A stretch of DNA of 64,000 nucleotides from the NCBI RefSeq assembly GCF_016808335.1, contig NC_053148.1:44904930-44968929 (forward strand), read 5' to 3'. This document shows positions 54,149 through 64,000 of this stretch, piece after piece; position 1 is the stretch's first letter; every line of letters begins with the position of its first letter. The notes beneath the pieces are model-generated. The model worked only from the letters and a program-made list of their open reading frames with translations. It searched no databases and was not told where the DNA came from. Made by a program: the position numbers and the translations under genes. Source of the DNA: Panicum virgatum (lineage: Eukaryota; Streptophyta; Magnoliopsida; Poales; Poaceae).

Positions 54149-54710
54149 CGATCTTGTGGCCTGGAATTCGGAGAGAGGAGAAACAGACACTGCACTTTTT
54201 TGTAGGTTCAGAGTTGGGTGTCTACTGCCTTTCTGCAGCTTTTCGCACAATCGGCTGCGGCATCACGGTACTAGAAAAGTTTTGGGGACATCTCCGATTA
54301 TTTATCTGTGATTATGCCTTCGACGAAGAGCAGTTTATAGACTTCGACAGTGTAGAACAAATCGCTTTGCTTCTGTGGGAGTGTGGCCAGAGACCAAACA
54401 GATTGCAAACCGTACGGTAACCTCGCAAGTTACAATCATGCCAGACCTGTTTGGATGCGCTAAAGTTTAGCACTCAACTTTAGCACTTATTAGCACTCAT
54501 ACTAGTTAAAGCAAGATGTACAGAAATCGTTTCATGTAAGACACACTTCATTCTGAAATGAGCAGAAATCATGTCACAAATGACAATCCATCAATCATGT
54601 CGGGTGTACAGGAATCGTTTCATGTTGCAGTGACAAGCACATCTCATTCTGAAAATTCAACTCAGCGAGCAAAATGAGCCGGCTCCAGATGTGCCAACTG
54701 CCAAGTCTTG
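54149..54710. other. Intergenic, 3' side of endonuclease V
   Basis: Probably includes the 3' UTR of the minus-strand endonuclease V gene. No gene recognised. Confidence 0.5.
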
Positions 54711-56979
54711 TTACTGCTCTGGTTTTCGGAGCTTCTGCAGAAACACCTTTGATCTTATATCAGCCTACAGAAGAAAAGGCAATTTGTTACTTACCCAGAG
54801 AGAGAGAGAGAAAAAACAAGCATTCACATGTTTAAGGCATACTTTCTTCAGCAGTAAGGCCCAATCCTTTCTACCTGATGCGTTGGCTCAGGAACACAGT
54901 ATTTACAACACATCTTCACTATGGCAGTTGCTGAATCAAGCGAAACACGATGCCCAGTTGATATGTAGACTGGTTTTGACGAACCAGGGCTGGAAAGCAT
55001 CGCCTGGCACAAACTCACAGTTCCATTACACCAGCTTAGCTATGCAATGAACAGCATGCTATTGATTATAGATGCTGATGCAGAATCTCATACCGCGCCC
55101 CATGTTGTCCCAGACTCTCCAGTCAACAAAATTAGTTCGTTATTGCAGTCTTCTTCCAACAGAAGCCGTCTTCTGACTTTTGATTGGTTAAGGCCATCCA
55201 CATGATGCAGCTGGTGCAATCAACACATCTAGACTCAGTCCTCCCCTAAAGGAGGGGTTATCGATAGCTACATAATGTGGATTGAATTGAGGGAAAACTT
55301 GCAACAGGCAACATCAGCGAACCAACCTACATTTTTTTCCAACTCCAATGGTTGGAAGGTCTGCAAGCACACCAAGATGACAAGCTAAACCAAAACCTGC
55401 AGAAAATATAAGACAGAGGGTTCAGAATATAAGCATAGATAATATTGATTTTACACTCATGTAGTTTGTAGCTAATAACATTATATGCACAACAACAACA
55501 AAAATGCTCCATTTCACGAAAACTTATTGACGAGGGTTCACATGGCTACTAAAAGAGTTTGTTAGCAGAATAGAAAATGGGATCACATAGCAGATGTGAT
55601 TATCCACATCTTGTAAGAACATTAAAATCCAATAGCGAGATGTATGCGGTATAGATGATTTTAGTATAATCTTATCATACATGTATGAAATACCAACATG
55701 ATAAACTAAAATATTAAACTTGCTACTTGAAACTAGTAGTGTGAAAATGAATCTATCATTACAAACAACTCGTTAATGTGCTTTACCTCGCGGATGGAGC
55801 AATCCATTTCCATCAAACATGAGCAACTGCCAGGGCAGAATGGTAAACCTTAGAAAAGCAGTGGCAAATAGAGATGATTAATATAACAATTCTCAATATG
55901 TTAAGAACATGCTACAATGTCTTAACATAATTATAAAAGACATCTCATAAACTACAATGATTAACACTCGTGAAAACACAATTACTTGAACACTAGAATT
56001 CTTCAAACGTATAACTGCAGTAGTCAGTATCCTATTTACTGGAGAAAGAAATATGGCCTATTTCCTATGGCTCCTGATCACCTGACCATTCTGGAAAGTG
56101 GTGATATCACTTCCAACTGAAGTACACAGGCAAATTTCGTCTTCCAAGTAACAAAAAGAATATTTACCTGAGGGTAGAAATGACGTGCATTGATCTTCAC
56201 CTTATCCAAGAGTCCAAGAAGAATTGGAGCCTGTAACGATAGACAGCCTTGTTTACTTATTCAGTATGCATGTTGGTACATTTTGACAATTGACAGTAAC
56301 ATTAAAGTATAATGGACAGATCCTAGACATCTTTGTTAGCAAACACAGAAGATAGAAATTTTGAATGACGAGCAAAGCAACTGTCTCAGGTTATACGATA
56401 GCTGACTTTTGGACTGATCATACTAGAATCCCCTGGCTCTAGAGGCAAGTCGCAAGAGGAACAGACTGTTAGCAACAGGGAACAATGAGAACAACTTGCA
56501 TATTGATTGAAATGTCAAAAAGACAGAACTTCAGTTACCTCTCTGAATGAAAGAAATCCAGGAATATATGGCACTTGCAGTCGAACAACATCAAACTCTT
56601 CATGGACAACTTCTAAAGTATCGGCATCCAGGACTACCACCGCGGCACATGCTGTGGATGGGTCCTCCTTTAAGAAGCTAATGTCAGTCCCACCAATATA
56701 CTTCAGTTTGCCCCTTGCATCTTCACCTGAACTTGAGCCAACTGAGGGTAAACTCCAAACAAAATCATCTTCAAGAATAAGCTTACTCTTGAGCATGTCC
56801 TGTGTTCTAAAGGACCAAACAACCAACAAGAGATATGAGTCACTCCTCCTGACAGACTGAAGAGGTGATGAAAAAAGAGGTGGTGGAAGGGGACTAAAGG
56901 CATACTTGATCCATTCTTGTTTCTGCAGCACCAAATCACGGTCATCTCCTTCTTCTTGGTATCCTTGGCCATCATCCAT
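54711..56979 (-). CDS. Endonuclease V (inosine-specific), 8 coding exons, one-base frameshift
   Basis: Exons 56906-56979, 56539-56806, 56168-56230, 55787-55826, 55331-55396, 55094-55210, 54875-55003 and 54711-54764. Motifs: KLKYIGGTDISFLKED (metal-binding Asp), VQVPYIPGFLSFRE-type segment (here RLQVPYIPGFLSFRE), LLMFDGNGLLHPRGFGLACH, LGVLADLPTIGVGKK, LHHVDGLNQSKV, GSSKPVYISTGHRVSLDSA. Endonuclease V cuts nucleic acid next to inosine. The fifth exon has seven A's before its donor where six would keep frame (giving GKN-LHHVDG, the usual family junction). The summed length is 811 nt, one over a multiple of three. Either this is a homopolymer sequence error or the gene is frameshifted. The start is uncertain: an in-frame Met at 57087 and a possible upstream exon near 57530 exist. 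Confidence 0.8.
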
Positions 56980-58017
56980 TCCTATGCTACTCCTTGCAAG
57001 ACTGCAAATTCTTGTACGGTAGCTCTGTATCTGTACCTTCCAGGGAGGATGGCAAAAACTGACAAATCTAGCCGTCTCCTGCATCAAATTAAGAAAAATG
57101 TGGAATTGGGATATTCAGCAATAGGTATCTTAAGCTTGCGGGTTGATGTTAAAAGAATCAATAGCGTTTTGGCGGGCTCCGAATGCAGTGACTAGGGGGC
57201 GCCTGTAGCCACACAGCACGGAATCAAGCGCTGGTTTTTTGACACAAAAAGTGGCGCTCCAAATGTCGAAAAACCGAAAATACCTCCCTGATTATTTTTT
57301 TTTTCAAATCAAATCAATCCTCCCAGAATTATAGCCCCACGAAGAACATAAGCCCAGGTCTTTGCTTGGTCCCCCGCCCCCAGGGCCTCGTCCAGACGCG
57401 AGCTGTACTAACGCTCGGAGGCTCGTCCATGGAGGTTAATGAGGCGAGATCCCGATGCGGCGTAATCGAGGAAAGAAGGAGGCGGAGTAACATGTGGAGA
57501 GGAAGGCGGCGCGATTCCTACCTGATGCGGCGTCGGCGGCCGAGCTTCCCCTCCTCGCTTGCCGCCGGAGCCTTGGGGAGCGACGAACTCCCGTCGGCCG
57601 TCGTGCCGCCTTCTCTTTGGACCGAGGGGGCCACGAGACGATGTAGCTACTGGGCTGGGCTGGAAGACACATTAACAGCCCACAGAGCGTCCGTGCGAAT
57701 TCATGATCTGGCCCAAAAAAAAGGCAATTCACGATCTGGGCCAGCAGTACTCGACGTCCAGCTTGTGTGGAGATGGGCTCAAATTGCACAGCTCCAAACC
57801 AAGAAAAATATTCAAGCACGAACGCATCATGTCCATTCTGGTCTCACATTTCATCATGTCCATAATTCTACCGGCGGCGAGTCATCACCATGTGTACTAC
57901 CAGTATATACCAAGCACACACAAAAGAAAAAAAAACGGAGTCGTGCATCAGTGCATGTGGCTCTTGACACGATCCCAGCCAGCCAGCCAGCAAAGCACAC
58001 TGAGTACCAGAGAGAGC
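56980..58017. other. 5' flank of endonuclease V and 3' flank of FKBP13
   Basis: May hold a non-coding or short first exon of endonuclease V: a donor-like GCATCAG|GTAGG is at about 57522 on the minus strand, and an acceptor GATGCAG at about 57083. Otherwise no gene seen. Confidence 0.4.
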
Positions 58018-58990
58018 TCAGCTGACGGCTCTGCCGACGTACTCGACGTCGAAGAGGAGCGTGGAGTTGGGCGGGATGACGCAGGAGGTGGGCTCCCATC
58101 CTCTGCACCCCGCCCCCTTCTCGCCGTAGGCCAGCGCCGGCGGCAGCTTCAGCATCCGCTTGCCCCCTGAACAGACGCGCAGTCATCGATCCGATTATTC
58201 AGTTTGTTCAGAGAAAACCAAAGTTCAGTTTGCTGGGTTCAGCAGGAACCTGCGAGCATCGGCGGGATCCCCTCGCCGCCTACTATGCCCTGATCCCATC
58301 CTTTGATCACCTGAAGAAACGAAACAGCATTCTCATCTCATCAGGATTGTTAAGTTAAATCCAGGGGAGAGACACCGTGATGAACTGCAGATCCTACTGC
58401 AGAGTGCGGACTAATCATGCAGGTGACAGTTCGGCTCTGACGATGACCAAGCGTGGCGGCATCACCTCTCCGACGCCGACGCGGAAGATGAGCGGCCTCC
58501 CGCGCTTGTAGCTGCTGTCGAACACCGTGCCGTCCTCCAGCATCCCCGTGTAGTGCGCCTGCACGGGCACGATCATCGGAGCAGCAGAGATTATCAGCTC
58601 ATGGATCGATGGCGTACGAACGCATGGCATGAAGCCCTGAAGGCGAACGGCACTGACCCGGATGAGCTGGCCCTGCTGGGCGGCGGCGCCGGTGCCGACG
58701 ACGCGGTCGCAGAAGGCGAGCCCGGACGGCGCCACCTCGAGCGGGCACTCCCCGCCGTCCGCGGCCTCCGCCACCGCGGGGAGGGGGAGCAGGAAGCGGG
58801 AGAGCACGGCGGCGGACACCACCGCGGCCGCGGCCTCGCGCCGGCGGAGGACGAGGCCGGCGCCGGAGCTCCGGGCGTCGTCCGGGCACGGCGCCGCGGG
58901 AGAAGCGCGGGGGTGCCTCGCGGCGCCGGGCTTCGGGAGGCTGAGGAGGAGGTGGGACAGCGGCGACGTGGAGGTGGACGGAGCACCCAT
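58018..58990 (-). CDS. FKBP13: FKBP13-like peptidyl-prolyl isomerase, thylakoid lumen, 4 exons
   Basis: Exons 58658-58990, 58466-58558, 58251-58311 and 58018-58166 sum to 636 nt (211 residues) in phase. Residues 1 to about 78 form a bipartite plastid/lumen presequence ending in a hydrophobic stretch after Arg-Arg ([11 protein letters not shown]) and AVAEA. The FKBP fold follows: [96 protein letters not shown]. Lumenal FKBP13 isomerises proline bonds, has disulfides that respond to redox state, and interacts with the Rieske protein. The cysteine pairs CPLE/FCD and GAGC/TSC are present here. The gene symbol follows the close match to this lumenal subfamily. Confidence 0.92.
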
Positions 58991-59350
58991 GGCTGCCCGA
59001 TGGTTGCTGGCACGGTGCCGTTGCTCCCCTTCTCCAGTGGATAAGGCGAGGCGGGTTCGTCAATTCTCATGGTGGGTGATGGTTTGGGCTGTATCCGTGC
59101 TGAGCTCCGGGCCTGATTCCTCCTTGACGGATGGACAAAGCCCAAGGCCGTCTCGCCCCATATACGGTGGTGGGCTCAGGAGCATTGGAGGATGGGCCCC
59201 CTAATTATCCACTGGGCTACCGTTCGACCTGGCAGGGAATCACCATTATTCCTATTTCCTTTTTCCCAGGATCCACCTGCAATTTTTTTCAGGACAATTT
59301 CATATACTACAAGTAGCATATGCATAATACAATTCCAGACATGTTAGTAC
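58991..59350. other. FKBP13 5' flank; helicase pseudogene 3' break lies at its right end
   Basis: Presumed FKBP13 promoter. No continuation of the helicase C-terminal domain was found here. Confidence 0.45.
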
Positions 59351-61315
59351 TTAGTTCTTACAGCATGTTATGTGAAGGCTGATGCCTTGAAACTTACCTT
59401 TTGCAAGTCTGGCCGCTCCAGCAACCTCAGCCATATTCTTGGAACTCTGACCAAGGCTATCAAGCATCTCCATGTCATTTTCAATATGAATGAACGAATA
59501 AGCACCAAAAATAGGACCAGGGAGATAACTCTTGACATAGGTTTCCTGCTTTACAATGGGACCATCTGAAATCCGATGATCATAAAAGTTGGCGTTTGGA
59601 AATTTGCTGATGCAAGGGTGCATTCTATATTGCACTCCCAGCAAGTGCTTGCTCTAAACAATTGCACAGTCTCTGATAGAGGCTTCGTCCAAAGTCAGCA
59701 TCTTTAGCAATCTAGCAAGTCATAGCGAGGCTGTATGAACAACTATAGAAATCTAAAAATGATTACTGGTAACAGAACATGCGGATGATAAAAAGAGAAC
59801 ATGATGTTCAAAATAATCTCATAACAAATTTATACCTTGCTCTTTACCAATGATGATAGCTGGTTTTCATCCCCAATTAATAAAACATGTTCTATCCCAT
59901 GGAGCAATAGAGGAACCAGTGATTCACATTCTTTTAGCTGAGCTGCCTCATCAATAACTAAGATGCTTATAGGCTTCACGCTTTGTAGTCTGAACAACTC
60001 AAATGAACTAGAAGCAGTGCAAAATATAAGCTTAGCATGTTTCAAACATAAGTCCCGGATTGAAAGCTCATTGTCTTTACAAGGAAGCTGCATCTTCGAA
60101 AGAGCCATAAGAGTTTTTATGCAAAGATTTTTAATGTCCAAAGGGCTATCTGAAGAAATATCACATTCATGAAGATCATCAGCGGCGTCATCTATCAGGT
60201 CATCATGACTACTAGAAGAATCAGGAAGTTCATCAGCAGGCTTGAAGATTGTAAAAAGAATCTCATCAGAGACATCATCTACTTGTAAAATACTTCTTAA
60301 AGGTAAGGTTGCATGCATTGCTGCGTCCTTGCTGTATATCTACAGACATTTTGTACCGAGAAATGCAATTAATTAGGAATGTTATGAAAGAACCCACGCA
60401 ATACTTCCACCCATTTTTTCGGTTGAAGCAGCTCAACAACTTCTGGACACGATCATCCTAATATATTTTTGTCAAGAACTTGCCAATTTGCAAACGGTCC
60501 TTGTTACCAAATAAAATGATGTCGCCTAATGAATATTGTTGTCTTGAAGAGAAGTCCCCAATCAGCTCAAGAAGACGAGAAGCTACTTGCAGGACAGCCA
60601 TGTTAGTTGGAGCGCATGCAAGAGTTCTTCACTTCTTTGTTCCTTTGTCAGAAGCATTTGTAGCATCAACAACTATTGTAGTTTTACCTGTGCCTGGTGG
60701 GCCCCAAACTAACCCAACAGAAGATCTGTGACTGCATTCACTTGCCAAAATGCAACTTGCTACTGCATCAAGCTGTGAGTCATTCAGCTTAAAGTTGCAT
60801 AGATCGCCCTTGATTTCATCAAATGAATTATTGCTGCAGTATTTACAATGTCCAGGAGCCTGGAGCACCATTTGAAAACTTCAGAGTTCAATGAACAAAA
60901 GACAACAACATAGGAGTTCCATAAACAAATATGTAAACAAAGCAGACAACGAACGACACACAACTGTGGGATTGTCTGAACAAGGCATGCAGCACATTCA
61001 TTCTGTGCCATATGAAGTTGAAACTACTTAATAAAAAAGTCGGCAATGTCAATGAAGGCGAGGATGCATATTGTGGTAGCGTAATTATAGGGAGGATCAA
61101 TTCCAATCCACAATTGCAATAAACAGTTAATTAGACTAATTGCTCGGAAGTGAAAAAAAAAGATAGGGTTTGATTTCATTAGTCATTTCAAATAATTTGA
61201 GGTAGTGTGTGACATTCTTGGAATCATTTATGAAGCTCCTAAAGGCACATATCAGTAACATCGGGATGTTAATTAAATGAAAAGAATAAATACAAGTTTG
61301 TGAGCAGCATACGTA

Positions 61316-62370
61316 CTCCCTTCGTCCCAAAAAAACAAGTCATCCTAAAAATTTTAGGACAAATTAATAAGAAAGGAAAATGACCATGTTTGCCCCCATT
61401 TATTATCTATTTTTGGCACAAATTAATTTTTGCATGCACATGCACTTTCTAAATAGGGTAAGATGGACAGTTAGCTCGTCCCCGAGTCTCTGCCCCCGCG
61501 TCGCCCCGAGGGCGACACGGGCGGCGCCCCCTCCTGCCCACCACCGGATCTCGCCTCCTCCACCGTTTGGTCCCCCTCCTTTCCCACCTCTGGCATCACA
61601 CCGGAGGCTGGAGGGAGTGGGGATCCATTTTTTTAATAGTTTTTTATAGCTCAAGTTTAAATTAGGGTTAGGGTTTCTCCATGCCGCGTTTCGTGGTATG
61701 GGAGATTTGTTTCCTCCTTCTCCTCTCCGGCAACAGTGAAGAGATAGGGTGGCTTCGGTCTCTCCATGGCGGCTCCGATGATGGAGGTGGCGGCATCTAC
61801 GGTGTCGGCAACTTGCTTGGAGCGACGACATGGAGAATTAGGTTTCCGGATGGCGTCATCGAGGCGGGGATGGTGCCGTCATCGTGGAATAATTTTCTCC
61901 GGCCACTTCTCCGTTTTGCCGTGGTTAGATCCAATCACGGTGAAGGGCTTGTGAGAATAAGTCTGTCCTCCAAACTGATGTCAATCAGTCTTGGATCGGA
62001 TAGATTGGGATCAGTCTCTCTTCTTCATCGGTGGCAGAAAGAGGAAGAAGAAAGACGCAAGAAGGAAGAAGAAGATTGTGCTCGTTCCAACCTACAGGGA
62101 TGTTGGTCGCCATTCTTTGGGCGCTTGTTCTCAGTCTGCTTGCTGAGCGTATGCCTGTGTGGCCTTCTATTTGATTTTTTACACAGGTTTGGGATTGAGA
62201 TTTGGAGCTGCTTAGTGCGTGAGTACTTTGAGAGTGTTGCGTGTATCTTGATGATGTACTCAGCTTTGATATAATACAATTCTTCCTTTGATCTAAAAAA
62301 AAGGGTAAGATGGTTTTTGGGATAAATTTTGAATCATAGAATGATTTGTTTTTTTTTGGGACGGAGGGAG
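61316..62370. mobile_element. Stowaway-type MITE interrupted by a retroposon
   Basis: Ends CTCCCTTCGTCCC and GGGACGGAGGGAG with TA duplications at 61314-61315 and 62371-62372. Without the insert it would be about 208 bp and resembles the copy at 37292-37491. Confidence 0.85.
61467..62302 (+). mobile_element. Poly(A) retroposon nested in a Stowaway MITE
   Basis: 836 bp ending CTAAAAAAAA, flanked by an 11-bp direct repeat GGGTAAGATGG (61456-61466 and 62303-62313). The poly(A) end and duplication length indicate LINE-mediated insertion. The 5' part is GC-rich; a TTAGGGTTAGGGTTT segment lies near 61664. A 197-codon frame from 61681 has no recognisable domain. Non-autonomous LINE or SINE-like element; family not identified. 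Confidence 0.8.
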
Positions 62371-63734
62371 TATAGTTCAAAACTATGCAAGTATCTAAAG
62401 TATAGATAGATATTTGCTCCATTACGTAAACAATACAAACTAGAAATTCTTATCAACTTTATTCACATCTCATAACAGATATATAAAAGAAAAGGCAATA
62501 TATGTGATGATCGAAAGCATACTATCCTTTTGCCAGTCAGATACAACTATGCAACCTAACATGTACACTGCAAACTAGTTAAGGGACTTAACATTGTAAC
62601 TGAAAAACTCACATAATTGTTTCTGCCCAACATGCTATGGATGATATTTGAATCCATTGTCAAAACCCTTCGAAGCACAACCCAAACACGGTCATATGTT
62701 ACCATATTAGTTAGGAATATGGCACAAAACGACCATCGCCTTGATGACTCGTGTGTCTCTGTCTCATTTTGTCCATGCTGTCCACTGCACTTTTCAGCTT
62801 TGGCTCGTTCTTTTCGGACAATGTCGTGGGCAGATGAGTATCTAGATTTTGAAGCTACTGCTTCTTGATCTAGCATATCCCAAGACTCATCCAAACCTTC
62901 AGAATACAACTTATCATACTTATTAACACCCATTTGTCGCCGTTCATCTCCTTGTGCTCCAGTCTCCATCAACCGTGATGCCTTAACTGTCATCTTATTG
63001 CCCTTAACCTTACTGACCCACACAATGACACATGATTTGGACTGTCTGAGAATATCATATTGATTTGCCGGTCTTGTTTCTGAAATCAATAGCACATCTT
63101 CAGCTTTCGGCTTGTAGTTATGAATCCCACAACCATGAGATGTTCCCGTCCATCTGCTAAGACTGATCTCGAATGATCCCTTCCTTTTCCTCATTGAATT
63201 AACATAGAGCAGATCTACATATGGTGCATTAGAGATGTCCTCCATGGTTGAACACATATCATCCCTGACCTCTTCTAAAAGTGGCCCAAAGAACGCTGTC
63301 ATGTACTGCTCCACGGTGCTAAATGTCTCAGGTATCTTCAACACCTGTAAAAACATTCCACTTCCATGAATTCACAGATTTTTTTCCCTAAGGGTTTGCA
63401 AGAAACCAGCCCATAAAACTTATAAGGCAGTTTGAGTGCAATCAAGAAATTAAGTTCATCAATAAATCTGCTAAAGAATATAAGAACATTCTATTCATAA
63501 TGCAACAGAAAAATTTTGACTCCAATTGATGAATACCATAGGCAGATAAGGTGAATGGAATGTAAACATTCAGATAGCAGGGTAGTTATAGGCTATGCCA
63601 GTGGCACTGTCTAAACCCCACCAGAAGGCCTAGACCTAGATGTTCTCTCTCAAACCTAGGTGCAATTCAAACAACAGATAATGCATAATCCATAAATCAT
63701 TCACTGCTGGCGCTAAAAAGAAAAACAAAAAAGT

Positions 63735-64000
63735 CTACATAACCCCCCACCTATCGGCAGTCGATTACTTAACCCCCCAACCTATTAAACCGGATATTCC
63801 ACACCCCAACCTTTCCAAAACCGGACAAATAACCCCCCGAGTGGTTTTGGACAGTGGTTTTGTCTTTTTTTTTCTTTTTTATTTATTTTGAATGAATCAT
63901 GGAAAAATCATAGTAAATTATAGAAAAATTATAAAATAGAAAATCAAATTTTGTTGGACTCCACATGAGCAGAACTATACAGTGAACATATAATATATTT
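63735..64000. mobile_element. Left end of a fold-back MITE-like element (runs off window)
   Basis: Contains ACTTAACCCCCCAACC, AACCGGATATTCCACACC and AACCGGACAAATAACCCCCC. The spacing and the AACCGGATAT-CACACC block recall the MITE in the receptor-kinase intron (AACCGGATATCCTACACC). The other end is outside the window. Confidence 0.4.

Larger units (their letters stand above)
59351..63356 (-). pseudogene. SEN1/MAGATAMA3-like superfamily 1 helicase, truncated and with stops
   Basis: Order on the minus strand: 63356 to about 62600 (VLKIPETFSTVEQYMTAFFG, LLEEVRDDMCSTMED), 60871-60420 (FKLNDSQLDAVASCI, Walker A WGPPGTGKT, CAPTNMAVLQVASRLLELIG), 60318-59830 (HAKLIFCTASSS, VIDEAAQLKECESLVPLLL, LIGDENQLSSLV) and 59644-59397 (LGVQYRMHPCISKFPNANFY). 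These are helicase motifs I to IV of SEN1-type enzymes. After Walker A the frame meets TGA (60629-60631), then continues in phase to TAG (60458-60460). After the exon ending at about 59397 no exon for motifs V and VI exists before FKBP13, so the 3' end is missing. An intron holds a Stowaway MITE split by a retroposon. Upstream exons may extend beyond 63356. Confidence 0.8.

Noticed and set aside
57366..58025. 219-codon plus-strand frame
   Set aside because: Antisense to the endonuclease V and FKBP13 flanks; no domain.
1..64000. tRNA, rRNA and CRISPR arrays
   Set aside because: No cloverleaf with GGTTCGA-type box B plus A box, no rRNA-like conserved blocks and no spaced direct-repeat array was seen by eye; a tRNAscan-SE run would settle the tRNA question.

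Overview
This is plant nuclear DNA from a grass (Poaceae), most likely a panicoid. The evidence is intron-containing plant genes with GC-rich first exons (pollen receptor-like kinase, RLCK VII, group C bZIP, SKP1-like, FKBP13), Gypsy-type LTRs with a tRNA-Met primer site, several Mutator-like elements (MULEs), Stowaway- and Tourist-type MITEs, and no bacterial operon signals. The species cannot be named from sequence alone.

Layout. 1-5.4 kb: the 5' end of a minus-strand Gypsy-type retrotransposon (3.37-kb LTR, primer site, two tandem paralogous coiled-coil ORFs). 5.4-6.8 kb: a 47-bp minisatellite and AT-rich repeats. 6.8-8.4 kb: a six-exon bZIP gene. 9.0-10.5 kb: an LTR-like remnant. 12.0-16.4 kb: a four-exon pollen receptor-like kinase with a fold-back MULE-type MITE in intron 1. 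18.2-23.6 kb: MULE-A (5358 bp, 9-bp target duplication), with a GRF zinc-finger gene converging on a damaged transposase. 23.9-24.4 kb: an intronless SKP1-like gene. 26.0-33.7 kb: a nine-exon TruA-type tRNA pseudouridine synthase whose second intron holds MULE-B (4.9 kb), with an apparently intact four-exon transposase and a converging zinc-finger/membrane-anchor gene. 34.6-38.5 kb: a six-exon RLCK VII kinase. 38.9-45 kb: a Tourist-like MITE, a LINE-like retroposon and a hAT element carrying an LRR fragment. 45.3-49.6 kb: MULE-C (4251 bp, 9-bp target duplication) with a broken plant-mobile-domain gene. 50.0-51.0 kb: a LEA-like gene and a defensin-like gene. 51.2-54.1 kb: a solo LTR with a perfect 5-bp duplication. 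54.7-57 kb: endonuclease V. 58.0-59.0 kb: FKBP13. 59.4-63.4 kb: a 3'-truncated SEN1-like helicase pseudogene containing a Stowaway MITE that is itself split by a poly(A) retroposon.

The host genes look like unrelated housekeeping and signalling genes, not a pathway cluster. The most unusual content is the MULE set. Two unrelated MULE families (A and B) both carry a small zinc-finger gene converging on the transposase, as mudrB does in maize MuDR. The family A and C ends supply a promoter plus a spliced non-coding first exon. All three elements lie at the 5' side of host genes.

Gene models were built by hand from splice signals and reading phase. The bZIP, receptor kinase, RLCK, TruA-like, FKBP13, defensin-like and MULE-B transposase models each close to an exact multiple of three. 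The TruA-like model needs one non-canonical donor and endonuclease V carries a one-base frameshift.
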